64,000 nt of DNA from Aestuariivita sp. (GTDB lineage: Bacteria > Pseudomonadota > Alphaproteobacteria > Rhodobacterales > Rhodobacteraceae): contig JAGYKE010000004.1 in assembly GCA_018401465.1 (NCBI GenBank), positions 1,829,857 to 1,893,856 on the forward strand, in the 5' to 3' direction. Position numbers and translations under genes: made by a program. Under the pieces are notes generated by a model. It searched no databases. It saw nothing but the letters and a program-made list of their open reading frames with translations, and was not told where the DNA came from. Positions 1-8,364 of this stretch are shown here, in pieces. How positions within the stretch are numbered: position 1 is the first letter of the stretch; every line of letters starts with the position of its first letter.

Positions 1-881
1 AGTGCGGCATAGACGAGATAGCCGCCGGTGGTGTGCACAACGCCCTTGGGCTGCCCGGTGGAGCCCGAGGTATACAGGATGAAGAGCGGGTCTTCCGCGT
101 TCATCTCGGCCGGCGCGCAGTAATCGTCGGCCTCGAGCGCCATCTCGTTGTAGTCGAAGTCGCGCCCGTCGACCCAGGTGGTCTGGTCGCCGGTGCGGCG
201 CACCACAAGGCACTTGCAGTCATGCATCACATGCAAAAGCGCGGCGTCGGTGTTGGATTTGAGCGGCGTCTTGCGGCCGCCGCGCGGGGCGTGGTCGGCG
301 GTGATCACCAGCTTGGCGTCGCAGCCATTGATGCGCGCGGCCAGTGCGTCGGGCGAAAAGCCCGCGAAAACGATGGAATGAATGGCGCCGATCCGCGCGC
401 AGGCGAGCATCGCATAGGCGGCTTCCGGGATCATCGGCAGATAGATCACCACGCGGTCGCCCCGGCGAATGCCGAGGCTTTCGAGGATGTTCGCCATCCG
501 GCAGACGCTGCGGTGCAGTTCCGCATAGGTGATGTGCTTGGCCGGTTCGTTCGGATCATCGGGCTCGAAGATGATCGCGGTCTGGTCGCCGCGGGTGGCC
601 AGATGGCGGTCGATGCAATTGGCGCTGACGTTGAGCGTGCCGTCCTCGAACCACTTGATCGCAACCTCGCCCAGCTTGAAGCTGGCGTCCTTCACCTTGG
701 TATAGGGCTTGATCCAGTCGATCCGCTTGCCATGTTCCCCCCAGAACGTCTCGGGGTCCGAGATCGAGGCGGCGTACATCGCGTCGTACTTCGCGGCGTC
801 GACATGGGCCTTGGCGACGATGTCGGCGGAGGGCGGATAGACGGTGGCGCCGGAGTTGGCGGTTTGCGCGGAATCGCTCAT
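1..881 (-). CDS. acs: Acetyl-CoA synthetase, N-terminal part (gene runs off left edge)
   Basis: This enzyme activates acetate to acetyl-CoA through an acetyl-AMP intermediate in the cytoplasm. The visible 293 codons read [11 protein letters not shown]..., then [17 protein letters not shown], the [11 protein letters not shown] segment and the adenylate-forming loop [11 protein letters not shown] close to the window edge, all characteristic of Acs (about 650 aa). The C-terminal half lies outside the window. The ATG at 881 is preceded by a purine-rich GGAAGGAA ribosome binding site. The gene is read leftward, away from an AT-rich upstream region with repeated and palindromic elements (1017-1059), which suggests regulated expression as is usual for acs. 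Family assignment is secure; regulation is inferred. Confidence 0.95.
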   Translation of the reverse strand, partial: MSDSAQTANSGATVYPPSADIVAKAHVDAAKYDAMYAASISDPETFWGEHGKRIDWIKPYTKVKDASFKLGEVAIKWFEDGTLNVSANCIDRHLATRGDQTAIIFEPDDPNEPAKHITYAELHRSVCRMANILESLGIRRGDRVVIYLPMIPEAAYAMLACARIGAIHSIVFAGFSPDALAARINGCDAKLVITADHAPRGGRKTPLKSNTDAALLHVMHDCKCLVVRRTGDQTTWVDGRDFDYNEMALEADDYCAPAEMNAEDPLFILYTSGSTGQPKGVVHTTGGYLVYAA

Positions 882-1016
882 TCGGGGTTCCTTCCAAAGG
901 CTTCGAGTGTGCCCTTGCGGGCGGACGGCCGGAGGAAACGTCGCGCAATCTCCCCCGCGCGCATCATACCACCAGTTGAAAATAAGGGAATAAACTATGG
1001 AATTTATTGGATTTGC

Positions 1017-1059
1017 TTGTAAATATTTTTCGCTGCACTGCAGATTTTTGTAAATTTAC
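1017..1059. promoter_or_regulatory. AT-rich region with repeats upstream of acs
   Basis: Inside a GC-rich window, about 970-1080 is strongly AT-rich. It contains TTGTAAAT twice (1017-1024 and 1048-1055, 31 bp or about three helical turns apart), the perfect palindrome GTAAATTTAC (1050-1059) and CTGCA-C-TGCAG (1033-1043). This looks like the acs promoter/operator region. Acetate and short-chain acyl-CoA regulators of the RamB/ScfR/PccR type act at such genes, but no binding protein can be assigned from sequence alone. The stretch 882-1338 holds no convincing gene. Confidence 0.45.
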
Positions 1060-1145
1060 GCTGGGGCATCGGAAAATTTCCCAATCAGACAAGGCGATCC
1101 GGTGTCAACGCTGCCCGTGCAATCTCTGCCCGGTCCTTGGGCAAA

Positions 1146-1222
1146 GTGCCGCCGATTGCGGCACAAGGGGGTGTGACATATTGCGCCGCACCTCTTGAAT
1201 GGCCCTGTTCCGGTTCAAGAGG
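1146..1222. terminator. Two stem-loops downstream of trmO
   Basis: Two perfect inverted repeats lie between the end of trmO and the acs promoter: GTGCCGC-N5-GCGGCAC (1146-1164) and CCTCTTGAA-N14-TTCAAGAGG (1191-1222). On the minus strand the first is followed by TTTG only, so it is not a canonical intrinsic terminator. They may still end trmO transcription or insulate acs. Confidence 0.35.
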
Positions 1223-1338
1223 CCTGGGGTCCGAGTCGCCTTGCCGCCGCTGCCCGATGCCATCATCGCGGCCCATGCGGTGGCCTCCGACGCTGTGGAA
1301 TGCGATTGCCCCTGCGACAAGCCCGCGCTCTGCGCGGT

Positions 1339-1791
1339 TCAGGGCGCTTCGGGGCAGCGGAGCGGCTTGATATCCAGAAGCGGCGTGCCGTCGACGAAGT
1401 CGAGCCCGCGCACCACTACCTCGGCCCCCTCGACCCGCACCAGCGCGACCCGCGACAGCCCGATCGGGTTGGGCCGGACGGGCGAACGCAGCGAAAACGT
1501 CCCCGTCGGCTGGGGCCGCCCGTGCGGGGCCTGCGTCACGAGATCCCGGCGGCTCTGGTCGAGCCAATAGAGCACCTCGATCCGCGCCACGTCCTCCAGC
1601 CCCGCCAGCGCCGGTGCCCATTCGGGGTTCAGGACAATGCGGCATTCGGGCCCGTCCTCGCGCCCCTGACGCGGGCAGTCGGCGCGGGTGGCATAGGGGG
1701 TGCGGATCACGCCGATGAAGCGCAGCCGCGCGTCGTCGGCCTCGGGCAGGTCGATGCGTGTCTCGCCCGGGCGGATGCCTGCGCCACTCAT
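1339..1791 (-). CDS. trmO: TrmO/TsaA family tRNA methyltransferase
   Basis: This 150-residue protein belongs to the TsaA/TrmO family, which methylates the N6 of t6A37 in certain tRNAs using S-adenosylmethionine. The start of the domain (RFIGVIRTPYATR, about residues 24-36) and the family signature TGTFSLRSPVRPNPIGLSRV (about 96-115) are both present. It lacks the C-terminal extension of the E. coli protein, as many alphaproteobacterial members do. Its ATG overlaps the aguA stop by 4 bp (ATGA), so the two are probably cotranscribed and translationally coupled. The functional link to agmatine breakdown is not obvious. Confidence 0.85.
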   Translation of the reverse strand: MSGAGIRPGETRIDLPEADDARLRFIGVIRTPYATRADCPRQGREDGPECRIVLNPEWAPALAGLEDVARIEVLYWLDQSRRDLVTQAPHGRPQPTGTFSLRSPVRPNPIGLSRVALVRVEGAEVVVRGLDFVDGTPLLDIKPLRCPEAP

Positions 1792-2801
1792 GCCGCGCCC
1801 GCCGGGATGAGCGGTTCTTGCTGCGTGATGCAGTGGATGCCGCCGCCGCCACCGGCCAGCGTGGTGATATCCACCTGAACCACCTCGCGGCCCGGAAAGG
1901 CGCCGGCAATGATGTCGCGGGCGGCGTCATCCTGCGGGACGCCATAGCGGGGCATCACGATGCCGCCATTGGCGATGTAAAAATTCACATAGGACAGGCA
2001 GTAGCCCCAGTCGCCGCGCCGGTTGGCCCGGTGGGGGGCAGGGGCTTCGTCCATGTAGATGATCTCGATGGCGCGGCCCTGCGCATCGGTCTGCCCTTCC
2101 AGCGCCTGCCGGTTGGCTTCGCTGATCGCGTGGGACGGGCCGTCCGGCGCGGCGCGTTCATAAAGCGCGATACCGGGGCGCACGAAACAGGCCATGCCGT
2201 CGATATGCCCGTCGGTGCCGAATTCCTGATCGCTGCCGGGCAGCCAGATGACCTTGGACACCCCCAGCGTGCGGGCGAATTCGGCCTCGGCCAGATCGCG
2301 GGACAGGCCCGGGTTGCGGTTGGCGTTGAAGGCGACGGTGTCGGTCATCATGAGCGTGCCCGCGCCGTCGACGGCGATGGCGCCGCCCTCCATCGCAAGG
2401 GCCGAAGGGATGCGACCCGCGCCGGCCCGCGCGGCCACAAAAGCCCCCAACGCCGCGTCGGCGGCGAATTCCGGGTTGGCCCCGCCCCAGCCGTTGAACC
2501 GCCATGTGACGGCGGAGAGCCTGCCGTCTTCCTCCGCAAAGCTCGGCCCGCTGTCGCGCAGCCAGGCGTCGTTCATCGGCACGTCGACCACCTCGACCCC
2601 GTCGCCCAGAAGCGCCCGCGCCCGTGCGGCGGCCGAGGGATCGACCAGCATCACCACCGGTTCGAACCGCGCCACCGCATGGGCGACGGCGGCATAGTCG
2701 CGTTCGACCGCGTCCAGATCGCGGCCCCAGAGTGCCGGCAAAGGCCAGCCCATCCAGCAGCGTCGGTGCGGTTCCCATTCGGCGGGCATGCGGCGGGCCA
2801 T
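1788..2801 (-). CDS. aguA: Agmatine deiminase
   Basis: This 337-residue guanidino-group-modifying enzyme converts agmatine to N-carbamoylputrescine plus ammonia. Family motifs appear in order: MPAEWEPHRRCWMGWP at the N terminus, PMNDAWLRDSGP, EGGAI, DGHIDGM, and the C-terminal GGGGGIHCITQQEP that carries the catalytic cysteine. Length and layout match the peptidyl-arginine-deiminase-type agmatine deiminases. The next enzyme of the pathway, N-carbamoylputrescine amidase, is encoded divergently 76 bp away, so together they turn agmatine into putrescine. The gene ends in a 4-bp overlap with trmO. Confidence 0.93.
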   Translation of the reverse strand: MARRMPAEWEPHRRCWMGWPLPALWGRDLDAVERDYAAVAHAVARFEPVVMLVDPSAAARARALLGDGVEVVDVPMNDAWLRDSGPSFAEEDGRLSAVTWRFNGWGGANPEFAADAALGAFVAARAGAGRIPSALAMEGGAIAVDGAGTLMMTDTVAFNANRNPGLSRDLAEAEFARTLGVSKVIWLPGSDQEFGTDGHIDGMACFVRPGIALYERAAPDGPSHAISEANRQALEGQTDAQGRAIEIIYMDEAPAPHRANRRGDWGYCLSYVNFYIANGGIVMPRYGVPQDDAARDIIAGAFPGREVVQVDITTLAGGGGGIHCITQQEPLIPAGAA

Positions 2802-2877
2802 CGGTCTTGTCCTTGATCAAAGGCGTCCCCGTCATGATAGACAGGGGCGGAAGATCCAGAAAGCCGAAAGGACGATC

Positions 2878-3762
2878 ATGGCCCGGGAACTCAAGGTCGC
2901 CGCCATCCAGACCCACCACGACTGGAACACAGAGGCGACGGTCAACCGCGTCTTCGACCTCTGCGCGGAAGCGGCGCGCGGCGGAGCGCATCTGGTGCTG
3001 CCGTCCGAGCTGTTCGCGACGCCCTATTTCTGCAAGGCGGTGAACCCCGCGCATCGCGATCTGGCCCGGCCCGCCGAAGGCCACCCGATGATCGCGCGGT
3101 TTCAGGACCTTGCCCGCGACACCGACACGGTGATCCCCATGTCCTTCTACGAACGCGCGGGGGACCGGCTTTACAACTCGGTCGCCGTGATCGACGCCGA
3201 CGGCGCGGTGCTGGGCATCTACCGCAAATGCCACATCCCCGATTTCGACGGCTATATCGAGACCGCCTATTTCGACCCCTCGCCCGATGGGCCGCAGGTC
3301 TGGCAGACGAAGCACCTGCGGCTGGGCGTCGGCATCTGCTGGGACCAGTGGTTTCCCGAAATGGCCCGGGCCATGGCGCTGAAAGGGGCGGATTTGCTGG
3401 TCTATCCGACTGCCATCGGGTCAGAGCCGTCCTTTCCCGATTGGGACACGTCCGACCAGTGGCAGACGGCGATGCGGGGCCATGCGGCGGTGAACCTCGT
3501 GCCGGTGCTCGCCGCGAACCGGACTGGGACCGAGACGGACGATGGCTACACGCTGAACTTCTATGGCCGGTCCTTCTGCACCGATCACCGCGCGAACGTG
3601 GTGGCCGAGATGGGGCGCGACGACAGCGGCATTCTGACCGCGACGCTCGACCTCGACCGCGCGGCGGCGGAACGGCATGTCTGGGGCACCTTCCAGACCC
3701 GCCAGCCGCGCAATTACGGCGTGCTGGTCGATACACCCGCCGGGCCGCTGCCTACGTCCTGA
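2878..3762 (+). CDS. aguB: N-carbamoylputrescine amidase
   Basis: This 294-residue nitrilase-superfamily amidohydrolase splits N-carbamoylputrescine into putrescine, CO2 and ammonia. The Glu-Lys-Cys triad is visible in LPSELFATPYF (Glu), YRKCHIPDF (Lys) and GICWDQWFPEMAR (Cys). The ATG at 2878 was chosen because it follows a GAAAGGA ribosome binding site and gives the MARELKVAAIQ start typical of the family; an upstream in-frame extension to 2788 would run into the aguA promoter. It is divergent from aguA. Its 3' end overlaps the convergent MarR gene by 11 bp. Confidence 0.93.
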   Translation: MARELKVAAIQTHHDWNTEATVNRVFDLCAEAARGGAHLVLPSELFATPYFCKAVNPAHRDLARPAEGHPMIARFQDLARDTDTVIPMSFYERAGDRLYNSVAVIDADGAVLGIYRKCHIPDFDGYIETAYFDPSPDGPQVWQTKHLRLGVGICWDQWFPEMARAMALKGADLLVYPTAIGSEPSFPDWDTSDQWQTAMRGHAAVNLVPVLAANRTGTETDDGYTLNFYGRSFCTDHRANVVAEMGRDDSGILTATLDLDRAAAERHVWGTFQTRQPRNYGVLVDTPAGPLPTS

Positions 3763-4222
3763 CAGGGAGCGGCAGAAGCGGCGCGCGCGACAGCGCGTTG
3801 CCCGCATCCGCCACCTTGGTCGCGAGCCGCAGGAACTCGGCGCGTTCTTCCGCGCTCAGCCCCGGCAGGATCGCGTCCTGCATGCAGGCCACCACCGGCA
3901 TCAGCCGCGCCAGCAGATCGCGGCCCGCATCCGTCAGCGCCAGCCGCTTGGCGCGGCGGTCTTCGGGGTTGGTCACGCGGGTGACAAGGCCCTTGCCCAC
4001 AAGCCGGTCCACGACGCCGCCGATGGTCGGGCGGTCATAGGCGATCAGCCCCGCCAGCGTCGCCTGATCGATCCCTGGATGGTCGTTCAGCATGTAGAGC
4101 GCCGCGAATTGCGGCGCGGTCAGGTCCAGACCTTCGGCCTTCATCGTCTCGGCAAAGACCGAGGCCGAGATTTGCTGAAGCCGCCGGATCACATGGCCCG
4201 GCATGGAATAGATCGCTGTCAT
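3752..4222 (-). CDS. MarR-family repressor of the hydroxycinnamate operon
   Basis: This 156-residue winged-helix regulator has the MarR layout: an N-terminal dimer helix, a DNA-binding segment TLAGLIAYDRPTIGGVVDRLVGKGLV (about residues 74-99, split here for orientation only), and the wing NPEDRRAKRLALT. It is divergent from the crotonase/feruloyl-CoA synthase operon, and a perfect inverted repeat sits between them. The setting matches CouR of Rhodopseudomonas palustris, a MarR repressor released by p-coumaroyl-CoA, so a hydroxycinnamoyl-CoA is the likely effector. That is inference from context. BadR-like function is an alternative. The ATG at 4222 lacks a clear ribosome binding site. Confidence 0.85.
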   Translation of the reverse strand: MTAIYSMPGHVIRRLQQISASVFAETMKAEGLDLTAPQFAALYMLNDHPGIDQATLAGLIAYDRPTIGGVVDRLVGKGLVTRVTNPEDRRAKRLALTDAGRDLLARLMPVVACMQDAILPGLSAEERAEFLRLATKVADAGNALSRAPLLPLPVRT

Positions 4223-4276
4223 CGCAATAGAATAAACCGGGGCGGCCCCGGCGCAAGGGGCATCGGGCAGGGCGGC

Positions 4277-4320
4277 TTGACAGGGGAGGCGCGGCGGGGA
4301 TAGTTATATCTCATAACTAT
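4277..4320 (+). promoter_or_regulatory. Promoter with overlapping MarR operator
   Basis: A perfect -35 element TTGACA (4277-4282) is followed by an inverted repeat ATAGTTAT-N5-ATAACTAT (4300-4320; 8-bp perfect arms). The repeat covers the expected -10 region (TAGTTA at 4301-4306, 18-bp spacing) and ends 14 bp before the crotonase ATG. A dimeric repressor bound here would block RNA polymerase. The divergent MarR gene is the obvious binder. Confidence 0.75.
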
Positions 4321-4334
4321 ATTGCGAGGGGCAC

Positions 4335-5096
4335 ATGCAGCTGGTCGAAACCGCCGTGGATGGCCGCATCGCCACCATCACGCTCAACCGACCCGACAAG
4401 CGCAACGCGATCTCTGACCCGTTCATCGCGGCGCTCGAGGCCGCCTTCGACAGCCTGCCCGACGCGGTGCGCGTGGTGATCCTGACCGGCGCGGGCGATC
4501 ATTTCTGCGCGGGGCTCGATCTGGCCGAACACGCCGAACGCACGCCCGAAGACGGCATCTACCATTCGCGCAACTGGCACCGCATCCTTGACCGGATCCA
4601 GTTCGGCGGGCGGCCCGTGGTCAGTGCCATGCAGGGCGCGGTGATCGGCGGGGGGCTCGAGATCGCGGCGGCGACCCATGTGCGCGTGGCCGACGCGACG
4701 GTGCGCTTCCAGCTGCCCGAAGGGCGGCGCGGCATCTTCGTGGGCGGCGGCGCGACGGTGCGTGTGGGCCGCATCCTTGGTGCCGACCGCATGACCGAGA
4801 TGATGCTGACGGGCCGCACCTATGGCGCGGAAGACGGCCTGCGCCTTGGCCTTGCGCATTACGCGGTGGACGCGGGCGCGGCGCTGCCGCTGGCGCGTGA
4901 CCTCGCGGAAAAGGTCGCGGACAACGCGCCCCTGTCCAACTATTTCATGATCCAGGCGATCGCCCGGATCGAGGACATGTCGAAGGCCGACGGGCTGTTC
5001 ACCGAAAGCCTTTGCGCCGCACTCAGCCAGACCTCGCCCGACGCGCAGGAAGGCTTGCGCGCCTTTCTCGAAAAGCGCGCGCCGAGGTTCCGGTGA
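4335..5096 (+). CDS. Crotonase-family hydroxycinnamoyl-CoA hydratase/lyase candidate
   Basis: This 253-residue enoyl-CoA hydratase/isomerase-fold protein is first in a hydroxycinnamate operon. It shows the crotonase motifs VAD- and CoA-binding NRPDKRNAIS, the oxyanion segment HFCAGLDLAEHAE (about 56-68), GGGLEIAAATHVRVAD (about 109-124) and LPEGRRGIFVGGGAT with its glutamate. Beside a feruloyl-CoA synthase gene it probably hydrates feruloyl- or p-coumaroyl-CoA and may cleave the product to the aromatic aldehyde plus acetyl-CoA. A plain beta-oxidation hydratase feeding the downstream hydrolase is the alternative. It is controlled by the operator at 4300-4320. Its TGA overlaps the GTG of the next gene. 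Confidence 0.8.
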   Translation: MQLVETAVDGRIATITLNRPDKRNAISDPFIAALEAAFDSLPDAVRVVILTGAGDHFCAGLDLAEHAERTPEDGIYHSRNWHRILDRIQFGGRPVVSAMQGAVIGGGLEIAAATHVRVADATVRFQLPEGRRGIFVGGGATVRVGRILGADRMTEMMLTGRTYGAEDGLRLGLAHYAVDAGAALPLARDLAEKVADNAPLSNYFMIQAIARIEDMSKADGLFTESLCAALSQTSPDAQEGLRAFLEKRAPRFR

Positions 5097-5569
5097 CCGC
5101 CGCTGACGCCACGCTCCGCGCGCTGACGGGCTATTGCCTGCGCCGCGCCTCGGTCGCGGCAATGACGGATTTCGCCCGCGTCTTCGCCCGCCACGGGCTG
5201 CGGCGCACGACCTTTTCGGTGCTGACGCTGGTGACGGAGCGCCCGGGCCTCAGGCAGGCGCAGGTCGCCGAGGCGCTGGCCATCGAACGGCCGAACCTTG
5301 TCCAGATCGTGGGCGAACTGGAAGGCCGAGGCCTTCTGCGCCGCGAAACGGATGCGGGCGACCGCCGCGCCCAGACGCTCCACCCCACGCTTGCGGGGCG
5401 GCGGCTGGTCACCCAGGCCATGGCCGATGTCGCGGAGCAGGAGGAGAGGCTTCTCGACGGGCTGACGCCCCCGCAGGTCGAAGCCCTGCGCACGGCGCTG
5501 GCCGTCATCGAACACAACGCCGGGATGCAGAGGGAGGCAGCCCATGACCAACAGGTATCGCGCGCATGA
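5093..5569 (+). CDS. Second MarR-family regulator, inside the operon
   Basis: This MarR-type winged-helix protein has 158 residues when started at the GTG at 5093, which gives a GTGA overlap with the crotonase stop. An upstream in-frame ATG at 5012 would overlap that gene by 85 bp and is less likely. The helix-turn-helix lies around QAQVAEALAIERPNLVQIVGEL followed by the wing ETDAGDRRAQTLHPT. It overlaps the start of the feruloyl-CoA synthase gene by 26 bp, so it is translated as part of the operon. It is distinct from the divergent MarR; it may sense a later intermediate or control another locus. Confidence 0.8.
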   Translation: MTAADATLRALTGYCLRRASVAAMTDFARVFARHGLRRTTFSVLTLVTERPGLRQAQVAEALAIERPNLVQIVGELEGRGLLRRETDAGDRRAQTLHPTLAGRRLVTQAMADVAEQEERLLDGLTPPQVEALRTALAVIEHNAGMQREAAHDQQVSRA

Positions 5570-7343
5570 CGTGATCCGCGAGGACCGGCCCGACGGGTCG
5601 ATTCTGCTGCGCGCCCGGGCCGAACTCGGCCCCGTGGCGGCGCGCACCACCGACTGGCTTGACGACTGGGCGGCGCGCACACCGGACGCGGTGTTCCTTG
5701 CCGAACGATCCGGCCCCGGCTGGCGCGAGGTGCGCTATGCGCAGGCCCACGATCAGGCCCGCGCGCTGGCGGGCGGGCTGCTTGGTCTCGGGCTGGAACC
5801 CGGCGACCGCATCCTCATCGTGTCGGGCAACAGCGTCGATCACGGGCTGCTGGCCATGGCCGCGCAATATGTGGGCCTTGTCATCGTGCCGCTGGCCGAA
5901 CAATACGCGCTGATCCCCGCGGCGCGGGGTCAGATCGACTTCGCGGCGGGCCTCGTGAAGCCGAAGGCCGTCTTCGCCGAGGATGGCGATGCGCTGGCCG
6001 ACGTGCTGACGCGCGACGCGCTGGCGGGCATGATCCGGCTTTGCAGCCGGGGCGGGCCGGGGGCGCATCACCTTGACGACCTCATGCGCGCGGGCGGCGA
6101 CATCGCTGCTGCCCATGCGCAGGTCGGCCCCGACACAATCGCCAAGATCCTGATGACCAGCGGGTCCACCAGCGCGCCCAAGGGCGTGCCGACGACGCAC
6201 CGCATGATGTGCGTCAATCAGGCCCAGATCGGCCATGGCATGCCGTTCCTGCAGGCGCGCCCGCCGGTCATCCTTGACTGGCTGCCGTGGAACCATGTCT
6301 TCGGCGGATCGCACAACTTCAACATGATGCTGGCCAATGGTGGCGCGCTTTATGTCGACGGGGGCAAGCCCGCGCCGCACCTGATCGGCCGCACGTTCGA
6401 GAACCTGCGCCTGAAGACCGGCACGATGACGTTCAACGTGCCGCTGGGTTTCGCCATGATCCGCGACGAACTCAAACGCGACGGCGATCTGCGCCACCGG
6501 TATTTCGCGGAACTCGACATGCTGTTCTACGCGGGGGCGAGCCTTGCGCAGGATGTCTGGGCCGATCTCGAGGCCATGGCGCGCGAGGTGCGGGGCGAGA
6601 TGCCGCTGTTCACCTCGTCCTGGGGCCTGACGGAAACCGCGCCCGCGCATCTTCTGCAGCACCAGCCGACCGACCGGTCGGGCGTGATCGGCGTGCCGTT
6701 GCCTGGGGGCGAGGTGAAGCTGATCCCCGTCGACGAACACCGCTTCGATGTGCGGGCGCGCGGCCCCAACCTCTTTTCGGGCTATCTCGACGCGCCCGAC
6801 CAGACGGCGGCGGCCTTCGACGAAGAAGGCTTCTTCAAGACCGGCGACGCCATGATCTTTGTCGATCCCGCGCGCATGAACCTTGGCCTGCGCTTCGACG
6901 GGCGGCTGTCCGAAGACTTCAAGCTTGCCTCCGGCACATGGGTGCGCGCGGCGGGGCTGCGGCTCGACGTGCTGACGCGGCTCGGCGATGTGGCGGCGGA
7001 CGTGATCGTCACCGGCGCTGACCGCGACGATATCGGCGTCTTCATCGTGCCTTCGGCCGCGACGCGCGCCGCTGCCGACGCGGCGGAGGACGCAGGTGCC
7101 CTGACCGTGCCGTCGCTGGCGGCCACGATCCGCGACCGGCTGGCCGCAATCGGCGGGTCGCAATCGACCCGCATCGCCCGGGCGATGATCCTGTCGGAAC
7201 CGCTGTCGATGGCCGACGGAGAGGTGACCGCAAAGGGCAGCATCAACTTCCGCAAGCTGCTTGATCGCCGCGCGGGCCTTCTGGCGCGTCTTCATGACGA
7301 TGCCGATCCCGCCACCATCCTGACCGGAGGCCCCAAGCCATGA
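5544..7343 (+). CDS. fcs: Feruloyl-CoA synthase (hydroxycinnamate:CoA ligase)
   Basis: This 599-residue adenylate-forming enzyme would convert ferulate or p-coumarate, CoA and ATP to the CoA thioester. The ATP loop MTSGSTSAPKGVPTTH (about residues 204-219) and the segment LDWLPWNHVFGGSHNFN (about 241-257), which is distinctive for the feruloyl-CoA synthase subgroup, are clear. SWGLTETAPA (about 354-363) is the adenine-binding motif. Length matches the family, which is longer than ordinary acyl-CoA ligases. It lies between a MarR gene (26-bp overlap) and the amidohydrolase gene (ATGA overlap). Exact substrate preference cannot be read from sequence. Confidence 0.88.
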   Translation: MTNRYRAHDVIREDRPDGSILLRARAELGPVAARTTDWLDDWAARTPDAVFLAERSGPGWREVRYAQAHDQARALAGGLLGLGLEPGDRILIVSGNSVDHGLLAMAAQYVGLVIVPLAEQYALIPAARGQIDFAAGLVKPKAVFAEDGDALADVLTRDALAGMIRLCSRGGPGAHHLDDLMRAGGDIAAAHAQVGPDTIAKILMTSGSTSAPKGVPTTHRMMCVNQAQIGHGMPFLQARPPVILDWLPWNHVFGGSHNFNMMLANGGALYVDGGKPAPHLIGRTFENLRLKTGTMTFNVPLGFAMIRDELKRDGDLRHRYFAELDMLFYAGASLAQDVWADLEAMAREVRGEMPLFTSSWGLTETAPAHLLQHQPTDRSGVIGVPLPGGEVKLIPVDEHRFDVRARGPNLFSGYLDAPDQTAAAFDEEGFFKTGDAMIFVDPARMNLGLRFDGRLSEDFKLASGTWVRAAGLRLDVLTRLGDVAADVIVTGADRDDIGVFIVPSAATRAAADAAEDAGALTVPSLAATIRDRLAAIGGSQSTRIARAMILSEPLSMADGEVTAKGSINFRKLLDRRAGLLARLHDDADPATILTGGPKP

Positions 7344-8221
7344 TCGACCTTGCATCGGTGCGCGCCATCGACATCCACACCCATGCCGAGGAACCCTGCG
7401 GCTGCCACGAAGACGACGGTTACGACGACCTGCAATCGACCATGGCGCGCTATTTCCGCGCGCCGTGGCAGCATCCGCCGACGATTCCCGAAACCGCCGC
7501 CCATTACCGCGCGCAGAAGATCGCCGCCGTGATCTTCCCCGTCGATGCCGAACGCGAAACCGGCTACCGCCGCTATTCCAACGATGAGGTGGCGGAACTC
7601 GTCCGCCAGAACGACGATATCCTGATCCCCTTCGCGTCGATCGACCCGTGGAAGGGCAAGATGGCCGTGCGCGAAGCCCGCCGCCTGATCGCTGATTACG
7701 GCATCAAGGGGTTCAAGTTCCACCCGACCATGCAGGGCTTTTTCGCCAATGACCGCATGGCCTATCCGCTGTACGAAGTGCTGGAAGAACACCGCTGCAT
7801 CGCCTTGTTCCACACCGGGCAGACGGGCGTGGGGTCTGGCATGCCCGGCGGCAACGGGATGCGGCTGAAGTATTCCAATCCGATGTACATGGACGATGTC
7901 GCGGTCGATTTTCCCGACCTCAAGATCATCCTCGCCCATCCCAGCTTTCCCTGGCAGGAAGAGGCGCTGGCCGTCGCCCAGCACAAGCCCAATGTCTATA
8001 TCGACCTCTCGGGCTGGTCGCCGCGCTATTTCCCCGACATCCTTGTGCGGTATTGCAATTCGATCCTGCGCAAGAAGGTGCTGTTCGGGTCGGACTGGCC
8101 GATGATTTCGCCCGAACGCTGGCTGGCGGATTTCGAGACCATCGCGATCAAGGACGAACTGCGCGAAGGCATCATCAAGACCAACGCCGCGCGGCTTCTG
8201 GGGCTGATCCCGGACGAATAA
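7340..8221 (+). CDS. Metal-dependent amidohydrolase-family hydrolase of the hydroxycinnamate operon
   Basis: This 293-residue TIM-barrel hydrolase is of the amidohydrolase_2 type. IDIHTHAEEP gives the HxH metal ligands near residues 12-14, GFKFHPTMQGF and ILAHPSFPWQEEA supply later histidines, and LFGSDWPM carries the conserved Asp. In Rhodococcus a related metal-dependent hydrolase (CouO) acts on the beta-ketoacyl-CoA of p-hydroxycinnamate breakdown, and the operon position here supports a similar C-C bond-cleaving or thioester-hydrolysing role. That role is inferred. A decarboxylase is another option in this fold. The start overlaps the fcs stop by 4 bp. Confidence 0.75.
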   Translation: MIDLASVRAIDIHTHAEEPCGCHEDDGYDDLQSTMARYFRAPWQHPPTIPETAAHYRAQKIAAVIFPVDAERETGYRRYSNDEVAELVRQNDDILIPFASIDPWKGKMAVREARRLIADYGIKGFKFHPTMQGFFANDRMAYPLYEVLEEHRCIALFHTGQTGVGSGMPGGNGMRLKYSNPMYMDDVAVDFPDLKIILAHPSFPWQEEALAVAQHKPNVYIDLSGWSPRYFPDILVRYCNSILRKKVLFGSDWPMISPERWLADFETIAIKDELREGIIKTNAARLLGLIPDE

Positions 8222-8222
8222 A

Positions 8223-8270
8223 GCATTATAATGCAATATTGCTGGCGCATGTAGCAAAAAATTGCGCAAT
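8223..8270. promoter_or_regulatory. Operator region of the benzoate-CoA ligase operon
   Basis: Directly after the hydrolase stop codon lies the perfect 12-bp palindrome GCATTATAATGC (8223-8234) running into TGCAATATTGC, followed by a second palindrome ATTGCGCAAT (8261-8270). The first element matches two sites before boxC (11153 and 11227) in GC-N4-TA-N-ATGCAATA. BoxR/BzdR-type regulators of benzoyl-CoA catabolism are known to use TGCA-containing operators, so these are plausible benzoyl-CoA-responsive sites. No boxR gene is in the window. Confidence 0.6.
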
Positions 8271-8364
8271 CGCATTTCGGGCAGTATGCTTATCGGTGCG
8301 AATCCATCCGCATGGCCGGGGAGGGCCGGGTTCGCACACGAAGCACCGCAGGGGAGGAACGCGC

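Noticed and set aside
1195-1240. Possible tRNA fragment suggested by GGTTCAAG and GGTCCGAGTCGCC
   Set aside because: No acceptor stem or anticodon arm can be built; the sequence is better explained by the 9-bp inverted repeat at 1191-1222.
2813-2820. TTGATCAA between aguA and aguB as an FNR site
   Set aside because: It is only an 8-bp palindrome without the 4-bp spacer that FNR boxes need.
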